Below are positions 23,683 to 35,856 of a stretch of 64,000 nucleotides of DNA, piece by piece (the stretch's first letter is position 1; the number at the start of each line of letters is the position of its first letter). A program made the translations under genes and the position numbers. The DNA comes from Strobilurus pachycystidiatus (taxonomy: Eukaryota > Basidiomycota > Agaricomycetes > Agaricales > Physalacriaceae): assembly GCA_019915135.1 (NCBI GenBank), contig JAHLMK010000001.1, positions 1,550,001 through 1,614,000 on the forward strand, read 5' to 3'. The notes under the pieces were generated by a model. That model had not been told where the DNA came from. It ran no database searches and was given only the letters and a program-made list of their open reading frames with translations.

Positions 23683-24670
23683 TCAAGGTGCGCTATAGGT
23701 AAAGATCTTCAAGTTGAAGTGAGCGAAGTTTGGGTGCCGATTCAGATTCGAATACTCAGTAGATTGGGTGGAGGAAAGAAGGTGACATTTCCAGATTTGA
23801 CGTGAAGCGACTGCAGAAGCGGTAGCCCAGAGAGAAGCGGTAGAAGCGCCACGCTGATTGGTCCAAGAGGTATACGGAGGTGTTCCCACTGTGTTGAGTG
23901 CTTCGCCAATATTCTCAAACATTGCATTTTCCCATCTGAATCGAAATTCTCCAGTTCAGCTTGTAGATCATGCTGGCCCAAATCTAGACGCATACGAGTC
24001 GCCTTTGTGCACGTATCAGCTGGGTTAGAAGGAGGCTGATTCAGTCATCAGAGTGGCACCCATACTCGAGACGTTCAGTCAAGTTGAAGAGGACGATGGA
24101 GCGCCAGCGCTGACAGACGGGCTTGAGGGCCCATCGGCCTTCTAATGAGTCGAAGATGAAGTGACCGTCCTTGCCATGTCGACTGCTACTGCCAGCGTCG
24201 CCGGCGCAATACCAGAGGAATACATCTGTCAGGCTCTCTACAGCGAAGCGACGTAATGGAGAGAGTAGAACTGCGGGTACCCGTTCTGGCAACGCGATCG
24301 AGGCTCTTCGTCTTCGAGACGACTCCGCTCCTTGTCCATGAATGCATAGAAAGCATGGAGCCGGTCTGCTTCAGCCATGACGACAAAGAGTTGTCGCTCA
24401 GCGGGGGGCAACAGTTCCTCGCAACAGGTACGTGCATCCGCGTCTGCAACTTGAAACTCGTTCGAGATGGGATCGAGAAGGCTCTCGTATAAGGGAGAAG
24501 TGTATTTAGAAATGGGTTCTGTGGGGCAATACGGCTCCTTACATGCATGGCAGGATGGGATGCACACAAAGGCGTGTTCATTCAGAGTGGATCGGGGAGC
24601 TTTCGAAGAAGATGACACAGCGATGGCCGGTTGTTTCTGGCGCAACGAAGGTTGTTTCTGGCGCAACGAA
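23683..24670 (-). pseudogene. F-box/LRR-like gene, apparently frameshifted
   Basis: The minus strand encodes pieces of the expanded Agaricomycete F-box family in the right order. A Cys-containing start (CIPSCHACKEPYCP) is followed by a helical stretch (ERQLFVVMAEADRLHAFYAF) and the F-box core LSPLRRFAVESLTDVFLWYC with VCQRWRSIVLFNLTERLEYG. A later segment resembles leucine-rich repeats (LRILAKHSTQWEHLRIPLGP, LLSGLPLLQSLHVKSGN). The helix and the F-box core lie in different frames around 24260-24290 with no GT...AG intron to join them, and the next junction near 24030 also lacks a phase-compatible intron. No ATG opens the first segment. A decayed gene is the simplest reading; a base-calling error is the alternative. 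Confidence 0.55.
24629..24670. repeat. 21-bp tandem duplication
   Basis: Two perfect copies of a 21-base unit (GGTTGTTTCTGGCGCAACGA plus A) stand head to tail at 24629-24649 and 24650-24670. On the minus strand they would encode RQKQPSL/RQKQPAI at the 5' end of the F-box-like remnant. Confidence 0.85.
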
Positions 24671-24900
24671 CCTTAGACGTGAGATAGAGGCTTGAGCACT
24701 GACAAGTACCGGGTCGTAGCCTCAGAGAGAAGATCTATGCACAAGTGAGACCAGTCATAGCAAAAAAGAGTCAAGACAGGCATGGGTAAGACACCATGTA
24801 TCAGAAACGAACTAGATTTTCCCCAGAGAGGAGATCTTCAGAGGCCGCTTCAACTCTTGTAATTGCTGGTCGCAAAGCTCACTGCGGCAACTTCCCGAAG

Positions 24901-25140
24901 TTATGACCAACGCGTGAGTTCGAGTGCCGCGTTAAGCGGCTCGAAGATGTCCGAGTAGAGTCCATAAACTCGACAGTCCCTCGACGAACTTGAAGGCGAT
25001 AGACAAGCGCTCCAGCGGTCAGGACTGAGAATCTCGAAGATTCTGAGGACGATGTGCATCTCCCCCATCTCTAGGTCCAGGTCCTCCAAGAAAAGGTGTC
25101 GCAGGATGTTCTGTAGGCTGTCAGTAACACAAGGCGATCT
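24901..25140 (-). pseudogene. Fragment resembling the C-terminal part of an F-box/LRR protein
   Basis: A minus-strand frame reads FLEDLDLEMGEMHIVLRIFE, then LSPDRWSACLSPSSSSRDC, and stops at 24901. Its leucine spacing and position next to another F-box-like remnant suggest a second broken copy. No start, F-box core or clean intron was found. The call is tentative. Confidence 0.25.
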
Positions 25141-25235
25141 GTCTATCCGTCATGAACCAAATGGAGATTTGAGGATCTACGCGCTCAAGCGTTTCGTTGG
25201 GCTTGGATCGTATGTCGCAATCTGAACGTTTGAAC

Positions 25236-25259
25236 GTTGCCACTGCCGTTGCCACTGCC
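25236..25259. repeat. 12-bp tandem duplication
   Basis: The unit GTTGCCACTGCC occurs twice in direct succession in gene-poor sequence. No functional role is evident. Confidence 0.7.
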
Positions 25260-25950
25260 GTGATTATGACAGCACGTCCCGACGCGCTGGTCGCAGTCCG
25301 ATGACGAGCGCGCAATCAAGCCGACATTTGGCCGACATGATTCATAACTGCAATTTCCACCCGGCTGCGATGACGCGCAGCTCCTGAGAGAAAGAAATTA
25401 CCAAAGTGACTCGAAGTCTCAGACAAAGTCTTTCTGGGCGCGATGTTCAAGCGATGTTGGCACAAGTATGAGTGTGCTGGTTATTGATAGCGTAATTGTA
25501 GATGAATTTCCTTCAAAAACTATGCTGATGACAGACAGATGGCACAATGCAAGTAGAGTGTAAGCGACAGTAGGTATGCGAAACACGAAAATATATGCAG
25601 ATTCAATGATAGAACTTGGTAACTTAGCGCAAACGACTGAGGTATTTGCTGAGATGGGGTGATATGCGACGATGATGGCTATGCGACAAATGAAACCTTT
25701 TCGTAAAGGATGGAGAGAATGCCGGGTGTATAAGTTTTAACAATGCGGTGATGATGTGATGTGTCGAGAAAATGGTGCGGGATGTCTTCATTTTTGGGCA
25801 GTGCGAATGGCAGGTCCCGTTTTCGTGATGGCGGTCGCCTCAGTTATGGTGTTTTGATACAAGATAGACGTCGTGACGACGCTTTTGTGTGCGAGCAGTT
25901 GGGCCTGAGACACCGGAATGGAAGGGTAGTTGTGTCCTGGGGTCCGGACA
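25260..25950. other. Intergenic region
   Basis: About 690 bases without a supported gene. It must include the 3' end of the Ecl1-like gene transcribed on the minus strand. Confidence 0.4.
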
Positions 25951-27255
25951 TCAGCGGAATCGTCCCGCCGCGCGGTGAGACCGGTCGCGATGCATCAACC
26001 CACTGCGCCCATTCCCATACCCCGGAGCAATATCCAGGCATCCAGGCCCGTCCAATTCGCCGACGCGCGCCCGCCCTCGCGGTCTCTCTGCATCACCGTG
26101 CCCCAATGAGTATTCATCTGTGATAGACGACACCTTGGCAGGGGGCGAGCTGTTACGCCTGACAGTGGTCCGGCCCCGACGAGGATCTGAAGCCTTGTCG
26201 GGAAAGGGAGTTGTACTGCCTCGGGTGTCGAGGCGGGAACGCGGCCTAAAAGCATCCGGTGGGGAGCGGAAGCTTGACGCGTGAGAATCGCTTTTCGAAC
26301 GCGCAGAGGAACTCGACGAGGCAGAGTCCTTGGAATCACGACGCCCTCGAGAGAGAGGCAGACTGGATGTCACGCCCGACAGAGATATTTTTGGGGTAGG
26401 TGGTGATGGGCGAAGAATGGTCTGGCCCGATGATGTGGATACCGTGGGGGAGCCCTTTCGGGACATCTGCTCCTCTGTTCCAGCAATTTGGAGCAGAGAG
26501 AAGTAGGCAGGAAGAGAGGCACGGTTGCGGGACCGTTTCGCCGCTCTGGTAGCTGTGAGATCCTTCTCGTAGACTAGATCATGTACAGGCCGCTCAGGCG
26601 CCGACTGGGGAATAATGTCCGGATAATCATCGTCTCGGAAGGACGCTTCGTAGGCGCTGAATCCATCGTCTTCTTCGGTGAAGAAATGAGCCTGGGAGGG
26701 CGAGCTTTGGGTACCGCGCACGTGGTGCGTGGAGGACGCAGATGATGTGCGCTTGTGTGGACGCGGGACAGTGGACCGTGTGTTGGTTCCAGAGGGACGC
26801 CGGGCGTAGGCTAGTGGTCTCGGGCACAAGCGAAACGACGTAGCTCTGGATTTGGACGCAGACTCGTACATGAAGTCTGATGTGTCTGGGTCGCTGCTGA
26901 CGCCGAGAAAAACGTCGTCCTGGTCCTCCTCGTCCGTTTCCACTGACCAGGCAGTGGATGACGCCGACGACGAGGATGCAGACTGGCGGTTATGGGACTT
27001 GCGGAGGGCTGATCCAAGCATGGACGGGACGAGGGGAGGGACGTCGCCACCGGCAGTGTAGGACAGTAGAGGCGACGAGAAGGCGCTGCTCGCGGAGGAG
27101 ACGGATGGCGAGGACGTGTCCAATGCCTGACACTCGTCGCTGCAGTATGCGCTGCTGCGAAAAAGTCAGCGCTGGCACAGTGGACAAAGCAGTCGGGGCA
27201 CGCACCCATTGTCGTGCAGATGGTTTCCACAGGTCAGGCAGCGTTCTTCAAACAT
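25951..27255 (-). CDS. Ecl1-type zinc-binding protein (life-span regulatory factor family)
   Basis: The first exon begins MFEERCLTCGNHLHDNG; after a 50-base GT-AG intron it joins AYCSDECQALD. The resulting CxxC ... CxxxC module at the extreme N-terminus is the mark of the Ecl1/Ecl2/Ecl3 family, whose members extend chronological life span in fission yeast when overproduced. The remaining roughly 390 residues are disordered and rich in Ser, Arg, Pro and Asp, with no second domain. Total length is about 417 residues, much longer than the yeast proteins but common in filamentous fungi. The start at 27255 directly precedes the zinc module. The function is taken from the family; the sequence itself shows only the zinc ligands and disorder. 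Confidence 0.75.
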
Positions 27256-29148
27256 TGCGGAAGGAGGCGCGGACGTCGTTGCAGACGGGGAGGGGAGCAG
27301 AGCGTAGCGGCCGGACAAAGCAAAGATATCCTTAAATATCTCGACACAAACGTCAATTTTTGCCGAGTCATAAGGCGTGACTCTCTCTCAATATGGAGCC
27401 CCGATCACATCTCGATCCCATTGTCCTCCCCATCGGGCGGCTGACTAAGCGCCCAGCGACCTGGCCAGTCCGTTTGCTTTCCTTCTGCGAGCCAGAGTGC
27501 GAGCTGTAGCGCCGGGGCACGTTTTTGGGCTCTCTAGGCTCGATCCTCCAGGAGAAGCGGGGTCATATGTCAGGTCCCGGTCTCCTGTGCTGAACCAGTG
27601 ATGTGTGAACGTGTCTGCAATCGGCAAAGTGATTCAGAGGCCACGTTTATCTCAGACCGTGCGGCGTGCGCGCCTTTCCGGGGTGCGAATGTAGGGACGC
27701 GTCCGCACGGTGCTCACGCATCGTCTGTGCCATTCCATCATCTTCTACGTGCTTTCCCATCGCCGTGCATCTATATCTGCCCATGTCACCTTTCTTGCGC
27801 TTGTCGAAGGCACAACCTCTCGGCACCATTGCCTCATATTTCAAATCGCATCTGCGTCATCGATCGTCGCGAATACACCTTTGTTGTGAACGCGCAATTC
27901 TGCCATAACGACCGTGGTATGACTCCGCACGCAGCCACGCACGCGTCGTGAGCCCTCTGCACGAACGCGCCCTGCTTTTTTCGCGCATATTGGACGGCAC
28001 CAGACAGGGCCGACGTCGCCACTAATTAAAGACGGTGACAACTTCCAAGGTACCCACCACAGAGGTACCAGTTGCCAATGGCCGGACTGACTTTCCTACG
28101 CCATCTTGTACCATTACAGTGGAATGAATGACTCGGCCTCGGGACTGCAGCGGTTGTTGAGTACATCAACAATCATTGTCATGACCCCACATATTTCTTG
28201 GGGTACATACCGGCTGAGCACATCACGTACTCACGCTTGGCAGCTGGTAGTTTCGATTTCGCCCAGCCTCCAGGCAGATACCTCGGACTAGTCCAAATGC
28301 GCGAAGCCTAGAACGCACCCGAACTGATACAACGGCCGTTCCATTCCCTGGGTATGTACCAGTCAGTGGCGGCGCTTTGACTCCTTATGTGCACCTTCTA
28401 TTTCTTTCTTCTGTGCTGGTCAAGGATCCACGTTAACCGTTGCTTCCATCCGTGACGTGTGAAGTGCCATTGTTCTCTGTCCGGAATCAATCATTCAAAG
28501 CCGAGCCGAAATAAGAGCGGGGATGCACTCGTCCGAACCAGTTCAATGTACTTCAAACTCGTTGGACTCACAAAGTCCTACAACGACGCGAAGGTCTCCG
28601 GTCAAGATCGTATCATAGAGCGTGTAGACCGATGAAGGTGCAGGCAGGAGTAAGAAGACCCCCGTGTTTTCCTTCCTGCTCAATTGGATTGTACATGATC
28701 TTCATTGCTGTCTAGATCATGATGCCACGACAGTACGCCGTGCCCTCATTGACTAGTTCGCGTCCACAATCATGACCCACGTTGCTTTTCAAGCCTCAAG
28801 GTGTTAGTCGGGTTCGCTCCAACCTACATGAACTCGGGGTCAAATCCTTTGACAAGCGATTGCCCATATAACGCCACCGCTGCGAAGAAAAAGCTTAAAA
28901 TTGCCAGACCTCGTCGCCGCTAAGAAACACCATGGGGCATTCAACGCTAATCTGATGCGATGTCAAAGAATCCGATGTCCATAAATGCTATTTCGTCCAG
29001 TGACAAGCGTGTCACAAATGTAGCCTCGGTCTAGTAAAGAAATCTCAGCACGCTCGCCTTCAGTGCATCGAAACGCTAAGTAATTGTCTGCAGACTACAC
29101 GCCTACCGCGTGTCTCGCAAATGCCGCTCCCGATAATACGGCAGATGG
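27256..29148. other. Gene-poor intergenic region
   Basis: About 1.9 kb with only short, overlapping open frames on both strands, none with a recognisable domain. The left part is the Ecl1-like gene's promoter; the right part is downstream of VPS54. I found no tRNA, rRNA or transposase signature. Confidence 0.45.
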
Positions 29149-32100
29149 TCATCTAGCTTCTGCTGGAGATGCAGGTGATATCTCGTCTTCCTGCGGTGTC
29201 TGAACTGACTCTAGCTCGGCAGCCAAAGGGGCGGGTGTATTGTTCACGAGCTCAGATAGCGGTAAATTGGCCACCAGTTCCGGAACGCCTGACTCTGACT
29301 GGTTCGAATTGCCATTCATCGTCCCGGAACTACGTTGCTCGCTAGGAGGCTCAGGAGCATGGGGCGGTGGGGGTGGAGGTGAAGGGGTGTTCTCTTGTCC
29401 AGATTCAAGCGTCGGTGCTGAATCTAAAGCTTCTGTCTCAGGACCTTCTTTTGCAGCTTCGATCTCCCTGAAACCGCTCGGAGAGGATTGCGATGTCCTT
29501 CCATTGTCAACGGGAGCGGAAGGTAAGGCCGATGCATCACCGTTCTCATCCTCCTTCGTCGACTCGCTAACCCCGTCCGAGTGAGGAAGGGACGAGACTG
29601 AGGTTCGAGGGGAAGTGGGTGTCGGCGTAGGTAGTGCCTTATCGGACGCAAGACTTTTTCCGGACAGTAGACCCTTGAGTCGAAGATTTGTGCTCGACCG
29701 AGCAGCTGGATGTCCGTTGGGAAGCGTTTGACTTCGGGATGGTGTTGTCACCCTCGGAGGTCCCGGTAATGACTTTTCTGAGATGATGATTTCCAACATA
29801 TTGCTCGGTACGCCGACATTGCTCAGCGCAGAGAGTTTCTGGTGCAGAAACTTCGCATCGGCTAGAAGCCTGTGTGCGTTTTGTCAGGACCATGCTGAGT
29901 TTATGACAGACCTAGAATGCACACACCTCGTCTTCGCCTCAACATGTGGCAACTCGATCTTGGTGTATTCACCTGACAACCGGTGGTTGATCGCAGCGAA
30001 TACCTGCGTCATGACGTCCTATAGCGAGCTCGGCTCAGTTGGAATGCAAGTAATAATCCGACATATTACCTGAACCACACTTGTCGCAAGGTAACGAGAT
30101 AGGACTTTATGCAAAGTCACAGTCTCTTTCACGAGAAGCTCCATATAGTCATTGACGCCGCCCCCTGGCTTCGGAGTATTCCAGTCGACAGACTAGGCCC
30201 AGAGTGAGTCAATGAATGTTAGCCATGGGGGGTGGACGCACCTTTAATGACTTGATGTGGGCGGAAAGCCGATCACCCATGATGGCGATGAGTTTGGCGT
30301 GAATCTCATTCTGATGCTCCTGGTAGTCCTAGATAGAACATTAATGCGAAATACTCTGAATCGTGCGAGACAAGTGTCTTTACCCTTTTTAACTTGTCGA
30401 ATTCTACCAACATGACGGCCTGCTTGGGACTCAAGTGACGTCGGAAGGTCTCACGAACGTATGGAATAAGAGCAATCATGATGGACAGAGACTGCGAAGC
30501 CAAGGCTAGATAATGTCACATCAGTATCATCTACGCAAAAAGGGAGATGGAGCGTGAAGTACCGAGATGCTTGGCCGTTATGTTCTTCAACCCAGCGGAT
30601 CGCATGGCCCCCGCCCCTAGGACAACTTGACAAGTCCGCGAATTGAACGCTTTCAGAAATTCGATTACGCGACTCATCGATTCTGTGACGAGCATGCCCA
30701 GATTCACAATGAACTTTAGGTAATCCAGCAGTAAAGTCAGGACCTCCGATGTTGCCTGCACAGTGTGGTATGTCCGCTCTTCCACATGTAGCGTCTTCTG
30801 AGTCGTAATTGAGGGGGCTGGATGAGGTGGCGTCGTTGAGGTGGGAGAAGACGAGAAGAAGGATTTTATCCCTCTGCCGCCAAATTTAGAGTTCGGGGTT
30901 GTTGCATCGGCTGGTTTGTTCTGAGGCTCCGCTACATTTGAGGATCGAAGTACCAATTCTGGAGGATCCTTCACCGCGGAATCCACCAAGAGGGTGACAA
31001 TATGCTGTAGCTCGGGCGACACATCACGAGGATTCCAAAGCTCATCTTCAACGAGCTTCGCAGACTGATTGAGGCGGCTTTGGTGGAATCCTTGCAAGAA
31101 GGCCTTACCCTACAACGAAAGTTAAACCTTGGAAAACGGGAGAAGCATGAACTGCCTGACCTGGCCTACAACCGCGCCTCGAAGGCCAACCACCATTCGC
31201 CGACAGAGGACTTCACAATCGATTACGAAAGACCACGTCGCATTGAAGAACTCGCAAAACTCATTCAGTGGAAGTGATGTATGTTGGTCTGAACGGGCGG
31301 CTATGACCTTCGCCACAAGAACATGAGCCAACTCGGTAGCCGAACCAAGAATATCCGTAAAATCACTTTGGAGCGTATCAGGATTAGACTGTCGCCTAGT
31401 GATGCAGCATGAGTACTAGCGCAGGCATTGCATGAATAATAGAACACACCGCACGCTGTAGATTGCGCCGACGACCTCGCCTATCAAGGCGCCTTGTGTC
31501 TGAAGACCTTCTATGGCCTTCAAAAGTCTGCTGTACGTCGAGCGAAGCGCATTCAAGAAATCTGGATGAGACATTTCTCGAGGGTGCGCACCCAGACCAG
31601 CTCTAGAGCATCTTAGATAGAGTGTATGTCTACATCAGCCGATAACAACTGACCGAGCTTCGACTCCATTGGATGAGACTTTATTGGGGGAATCCGAAAT
31701 GTTCTCGCCGATCTGGGAGGTAGTGAAAGTCTGGGGAGAAGAGTTTCAGAGGCGGAGTAGAAGTCTATGAGATGGAAGACCAACATCGCCTACAATCTTC
31801 TCCAATTCCGAGAGAGCGCACTCTCTCCAGGACATTGTTGCCTGTCTTATCCCCTTCGTTCGTACAAGGCCTTCCATTATCGGCTCTACTTTGACCTTTA
31901 GTCGTTCGTTTAACGTCTTGGAAAGTGAGCTATCAGCCTCGTTGCTTATCCGTTCCACGAGGTCATTCCGAAGGGTCGAGGCAAAATCTGTAGACAACAA
32001 CGTCGCGAGTTCCATCGTGAGACTCCGGAGATGGCCAGGAAGCGCCGAGAAGGCGCGTAGAGAAGATAGATGCACGGATAACGCTGGACCTTCAGGCGTG

Positions 32101-33267
32101 GCTGCAGCGTCTGGCGATTCTTGCTCCTCAGGTGTAGGCGGTAGAGGGGATAATCGACCGTTTCGTGCAGAAGTATGAACCGAACCGTTCGCTGGAGTGG
32201 AATAGTCCGTCGACGCCCAGGTCTTCTCCAATGCATCCACAATGCCTAAAGCTTCACTCCACTTCCCTTCGCTAAGAAGAGTGCGAGCACTGCCGGACAT
32301 TTCTACGACAGCCTTGACACCTAACACCCCCTCCTCGACCTTCTTCATGTCTTCTATTTGCCTTTCTTTCTGTATCACGTCCAGACCGCGTTTCGCCACT
32401 TGTTCGTCGACCTCAAGAAGCATGTCACGTAGTCGAGATACCTGGGATAGACAAGACGTTGACTCGTCCTGGAGTTGATGCAGATTGGAAAGCGCGGCGA
32501 AGAAGGAGGACGATCGTATGGATATCTCGTGCGTGAGATGAAGTTCAATGGTGTCGGCATAATGGGAGAACTTGTCCATTAGTGGTAGAGAATGAGCGAG
32601 AGCTGCGGGGTCTGCCTCGGCATCATCGCCAGTGATTTCGGTGACCGACGCGAACGTCGGGGGATCAGCCAAATTGAAGTTAGGTTCGAAGAACACTCGC
32701 GGAACGGCCTCCAAGGAGGGCAGTGTCTTGTTAACGACAGAGAGGTGGGACCCTCGCGGAGTAGACGGCCCTGCTTCCGGTTGGTGCGTACTCTCGAAGC
32801 GTTCCCACTCTGCGGAAATGGATTCTAGGTAAGGGTCAAAGTCCTTCCTGCGGACGCGAGGGAGTTCCGCGGGCGGTGCGGGCGGTAGTGCAGAATGGGC
32901 TTTGGGAGGCGCTTGCTGCTTGTGGGGATTGTTGAGCACGGTAGAGATAGCTGCTGCGTGTCAGTCACCAGTCCCGTAGAAATTTCGAGTCGCACACACC
33001 GTTGAATCCGTGCCGCGAGCTGCTCCACTCATTAGGGACTGCGCCCAGCGCGAGGCTGGCCGAGGAGGCATTGAGGTTGAGATTGCCAAGCTGAGGGACG
33101 GTATTGAAATAGTCATGCCCTCTGCCGTCTGAAGTGGTCCCCGACACACTTTCCGGGCCTGGGCGTCGCAGAGAGGGATCCCAGTTAAACCTATATGGTT
33201 TGGCGGTGTCGGGGATGGCTGTTACTGGCGTCGGTGGCCGCGACCCACTCGCGCTCGATTCCGACAT
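29149..33267 (-). CDS. VPS54: Vps54, subunit of the GARP tethering complex
   Basis: Vps54 anchors GARP at the trans-Golgi network, where the complex captures endosome-derived vesicles. The spliced protein starts MSESSASGSRPPTPVTAIPD with a disordered region. The conserved N-terminal helices follow (FDPYLESISAEWERFESTH, LMDKFSHYADTIELHLTHEI, CLSQVSRLRDMLLEVDEQVA). The middle contains EDELWNPRDVSPELQHIVTL and VLTLLLDYLKFIVNLGMLVT. The C-terminal Vps54 domain reads AGLKNITAKHLA, SIMIALIPYVRETFRRHLSP, ELLVKETVTLHKVLSRYLAT and VEAKTRLLADAKFLHQKLSA. A tail of about 210 disordered residues, rich in Ser, Pro and Glu, is unusual in length. The ATG at 33267 is chosen over a longer in-frame opening that has no better start context. 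Many GT-AG introns interrupt the C-terminal half. Confidence 0.91.
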
Positions 33268-34216
33268 GGAAGTCGATGGCCAAGGTGCATCACTCTGTCT
33301 CTTACCACCACCATCACATTTCCATGCTGTGCCCGCGGTTCTCTTGGGCGGCCATTTCTCCACAAGACACAAAATCTATGTGTCGTATCTATCAATCATG
33401 CACTTTGGTTCCATTCTGTGCAAGCTTCGACGTGTCCCCCCTCCTTACGCGCTTTCGCTCTATATCCTCCACAGCCACACCCCTTGCCCGGACCCTTGGA
33501 CTTCAGCTGTGCCTTCTCTGTAGAAATAGCTGTCTCATCTATCTGGACAGCGACCACAGAGACCATTCATGTAGGCAGGCTCGGTAACAGTGGCCACGAT
33601 GATGCCCTCTCGACATTCTGGGCTTGATGTTGCTTTGCTGGCGGCCGCGGCGCCTTGACTGTGAATGATCCTTGTGCGAGCTACGCGCGTCTGAATTACA
33701 GGAACTGGTTATAACCCCATGTTTCCCATATAGATTCAAGCATGATGTTCTCGCCGTGCACATACAAGCATCGTGGCGTGCCAGCTCTGAAATACTGCAG
33801 ATGCTCTGCTAATTACACCGGATACAGTTATTATGATGGGACGAGTCGTAACTTCTAAACTAAGTTTTATATTGGACAGGCAGGAATGCATTAGGGATCC
33901 CACAACGGTAAACCGTAATTTTGTATCGTCGAACAATTTCAGCAACATTTGCATCGTCCCGATGTGGAAGGGACGTTTCTTAAGCGCCACAAGTTTTGTA
34001 TATCGCGAGGTCGAGAGCGCGTTAGGCGCAGAATAAGACAGCCTCCTGCCTGTGAAAGAAGGCCTCAATCTGGCTTGATAGACCAGATCGGATGGCTCTC
34101 GGATTGGGGACACCATTGAAGGTGGCAGTCGAACTGGGGCGTCAAAACGATGAGTATATATTGCCTGCAATAATGTTGGAGAGTGCGTACTTGGAAGACC
34201 ACAACAATCACCCCGA
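33268..34216. other. Intergenic region between VPS54 and SWC2
   Basis: About 950 bases. A minus-strand open frame (33736-34299) overlaps the last exon of SWC2 and has no recognisable motif, so it is not called. The interval contains the VPS54 promoter and the SWC2 3' end. Confidence 0.45.
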
Positions 34217-35732
34217 TTATTGACCTGTGGTGTCGGATCCTTCCTCAAGGCTGTCCCTCCACACATAGCACCCCAAATTCGGATTCCACTCATGCTCATG
34301 CCGAAGCAGTTTCGTCAATTGGTCGTATGCCCATTTGTTTGCGTACGGGACGCCACTTCTTGGATCCCTATAGAGCGCCGGTAATCCAGTGAGCGGACAA
34401 ATCGGCTGGTCGTGCGCTGGAATTCAGATGAGCTCACAGCTATCGACGGTGGAGATTTGACTGACATGGGGGTCGTCCTTCCTTCAGCGACGTCCTGTTA
34501 TAATCCCCAAACATTACAGTCATGGTGTCATCCCAAGTCGGATTTAGCGTGTCTTCCTCCTGCCCTAGCTCATGAATGACATAGTTTTTCTCGACACTAA
34601 TCGTCTTTTCTTCTGGTAGCGCTGCACGGGCAGCCTGAAGAAGGCGCTGCAACTGGCTATCATGTGAGCCGCTTGGACCTGCCGACGCAAAATAGGGTTT
34701 ATAACCGGAACCTCCACTAGAGGCAGAATTCAACGATCCAGGTAGGCTATCGAATCCGAGAATAGATGATTGGAGACGTGGCGGATGCTTGACCAAGACC
34801 TTTGTTTCCTCCTTTCGACTGATTAGACGTAGCAAGGGGCCTTCGATGCCTTGCTTGACCGGTCGTGTCTTTTCCCGTTTCTCTTTCTCCAGCTTAAGAT
34901 AGTCACGATGTTCGATGAGGTTGCTTTCTTCGTTTGCGAGTGCCTGCGCCAAAAGCTCCTCCTGGGTCAATTGACGTTCTGCTTTGGCCTTGCGTGGTGC
35001 TCTGTTATTCTGGAAACGCGGATGAAGAACTGGGTAAGAACATGAAGGATATGGAAATACTGACGCGTTTTATCTCGATCTCTTTCAGGCGCTGGGCAGT
35101 GGCGTTCGTGTTCAAGACTGTAGTTTTCCTCTGGCTTTGTCGTTTGATAGTTTGGCCTTCGTCTTCAGCAGGGCTAAATTCACGACTCGGACGCGCTTGA
35201 GCGGAAACACGGGTCGAGGTGGATGGCTTGGGATCTACACGGAAAGACACGGCCTTCTTACGCGTCCGTGTAGCACCAATAGCCTTGGCTACGCGCTCTC
35301 TAGCTGACTACCAGATGTCATTCGGGTGGTCAAGTGACAATACAATAGGCCCACCTTCGTGACCTGACGCTCAGTTTGAAGGCTGTCTTGTTCAGCCTGT
35401 TCGAGTTGTCTTGCTTCCTCCTCCTCGTCAGTACTCTCAAAGTCGGATGCGGAGATATCCTCCTCGACTATTCGCAAGATGATATGAGAGTGTGCTGGGT
35501 GGAGTCGGGTGTGAGACACGAACATATTTCTACAGTGAAGTCTATGTCGTCCTCAGCTTCTGGAGCCTGAATCTCGTTCGCCATGGCAGCCATTGCAGCT
35601 TCCATTCTGAACAGATAGCATCGTTGGTGGCATGCCAAGTATACTCGATTCGAGAGCGCACCGGTTGCCGGCGGTGCTGCGCCGCGACCGACGCCCAACC
35701 AAAGTGTCCTCTTCAGCATGCGATTCCGTCAT
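34217..35732 (-). CDS. SWC2: SWR1-complex subunit Swc2/Vps72 (YL1 family)
   Basis: Swc2 binds H2A.Z-H2B and helps the SWR1 remodeller install H2A.Z. The N-terminus has the YL1 hallmark GRRSRRSTAGNR, joined by an intron to MEAAMAAMANEIQAPEAEDD. An acidic region follows (EEDISASDFESTDEEEEARQ), then a long basic, charged middle (RVAKAIGATRTRKKAVSFRV, LTQEELLAQALANEESN, HRDYLKLEKEKREKTR). The last exon carries the YL1_C zinc-like domain: CPLTGLPALYRDPRSGVPYA, NKWAYDQLTKLL. The stop is at 34217. The ATG at 35732 (MTESHAEEDT) is the first true ATG of the frame; the frame opens slightly upstream with TTG. The gene is divergent from mL61 with a 124-base gap. Confidence 0.9.
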
Positions 35733-35856
35733 CTCAGAGTTTGTCAACGCGCGAAGATGAGGGTTTGAAGAGAGGCCGGTCGATCATAGAGTACGAGTTG
35801 ATGTCAACAAATCCACACATCACGCTTGCCGTTCCCCGTCACTCCGATTTCCTTCA
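35733..35856. promoter_or_regulatory. Compact bidirectional promoter SWC2/mL61
   Basis: Only 124 bases separate the divergent ATGs, so both 5' UTRs and both core promoters must share this space. No TATA box is obvious. Confidence 0.5.

Noticed and set aside
27598..27951. Plus-strand open frame of 117 codons in the region upstream of the Ecl1-like gene.
   Set aside because: No motif, no supporting splice pattern, and similar frames exist on the opposite strand.
33736..34299. Minus-strand open frame of 187 codons.
   Set aside because: It overlaps the last exon of SWC2 in another frame and shows no family motif; treated as a shadow frame.
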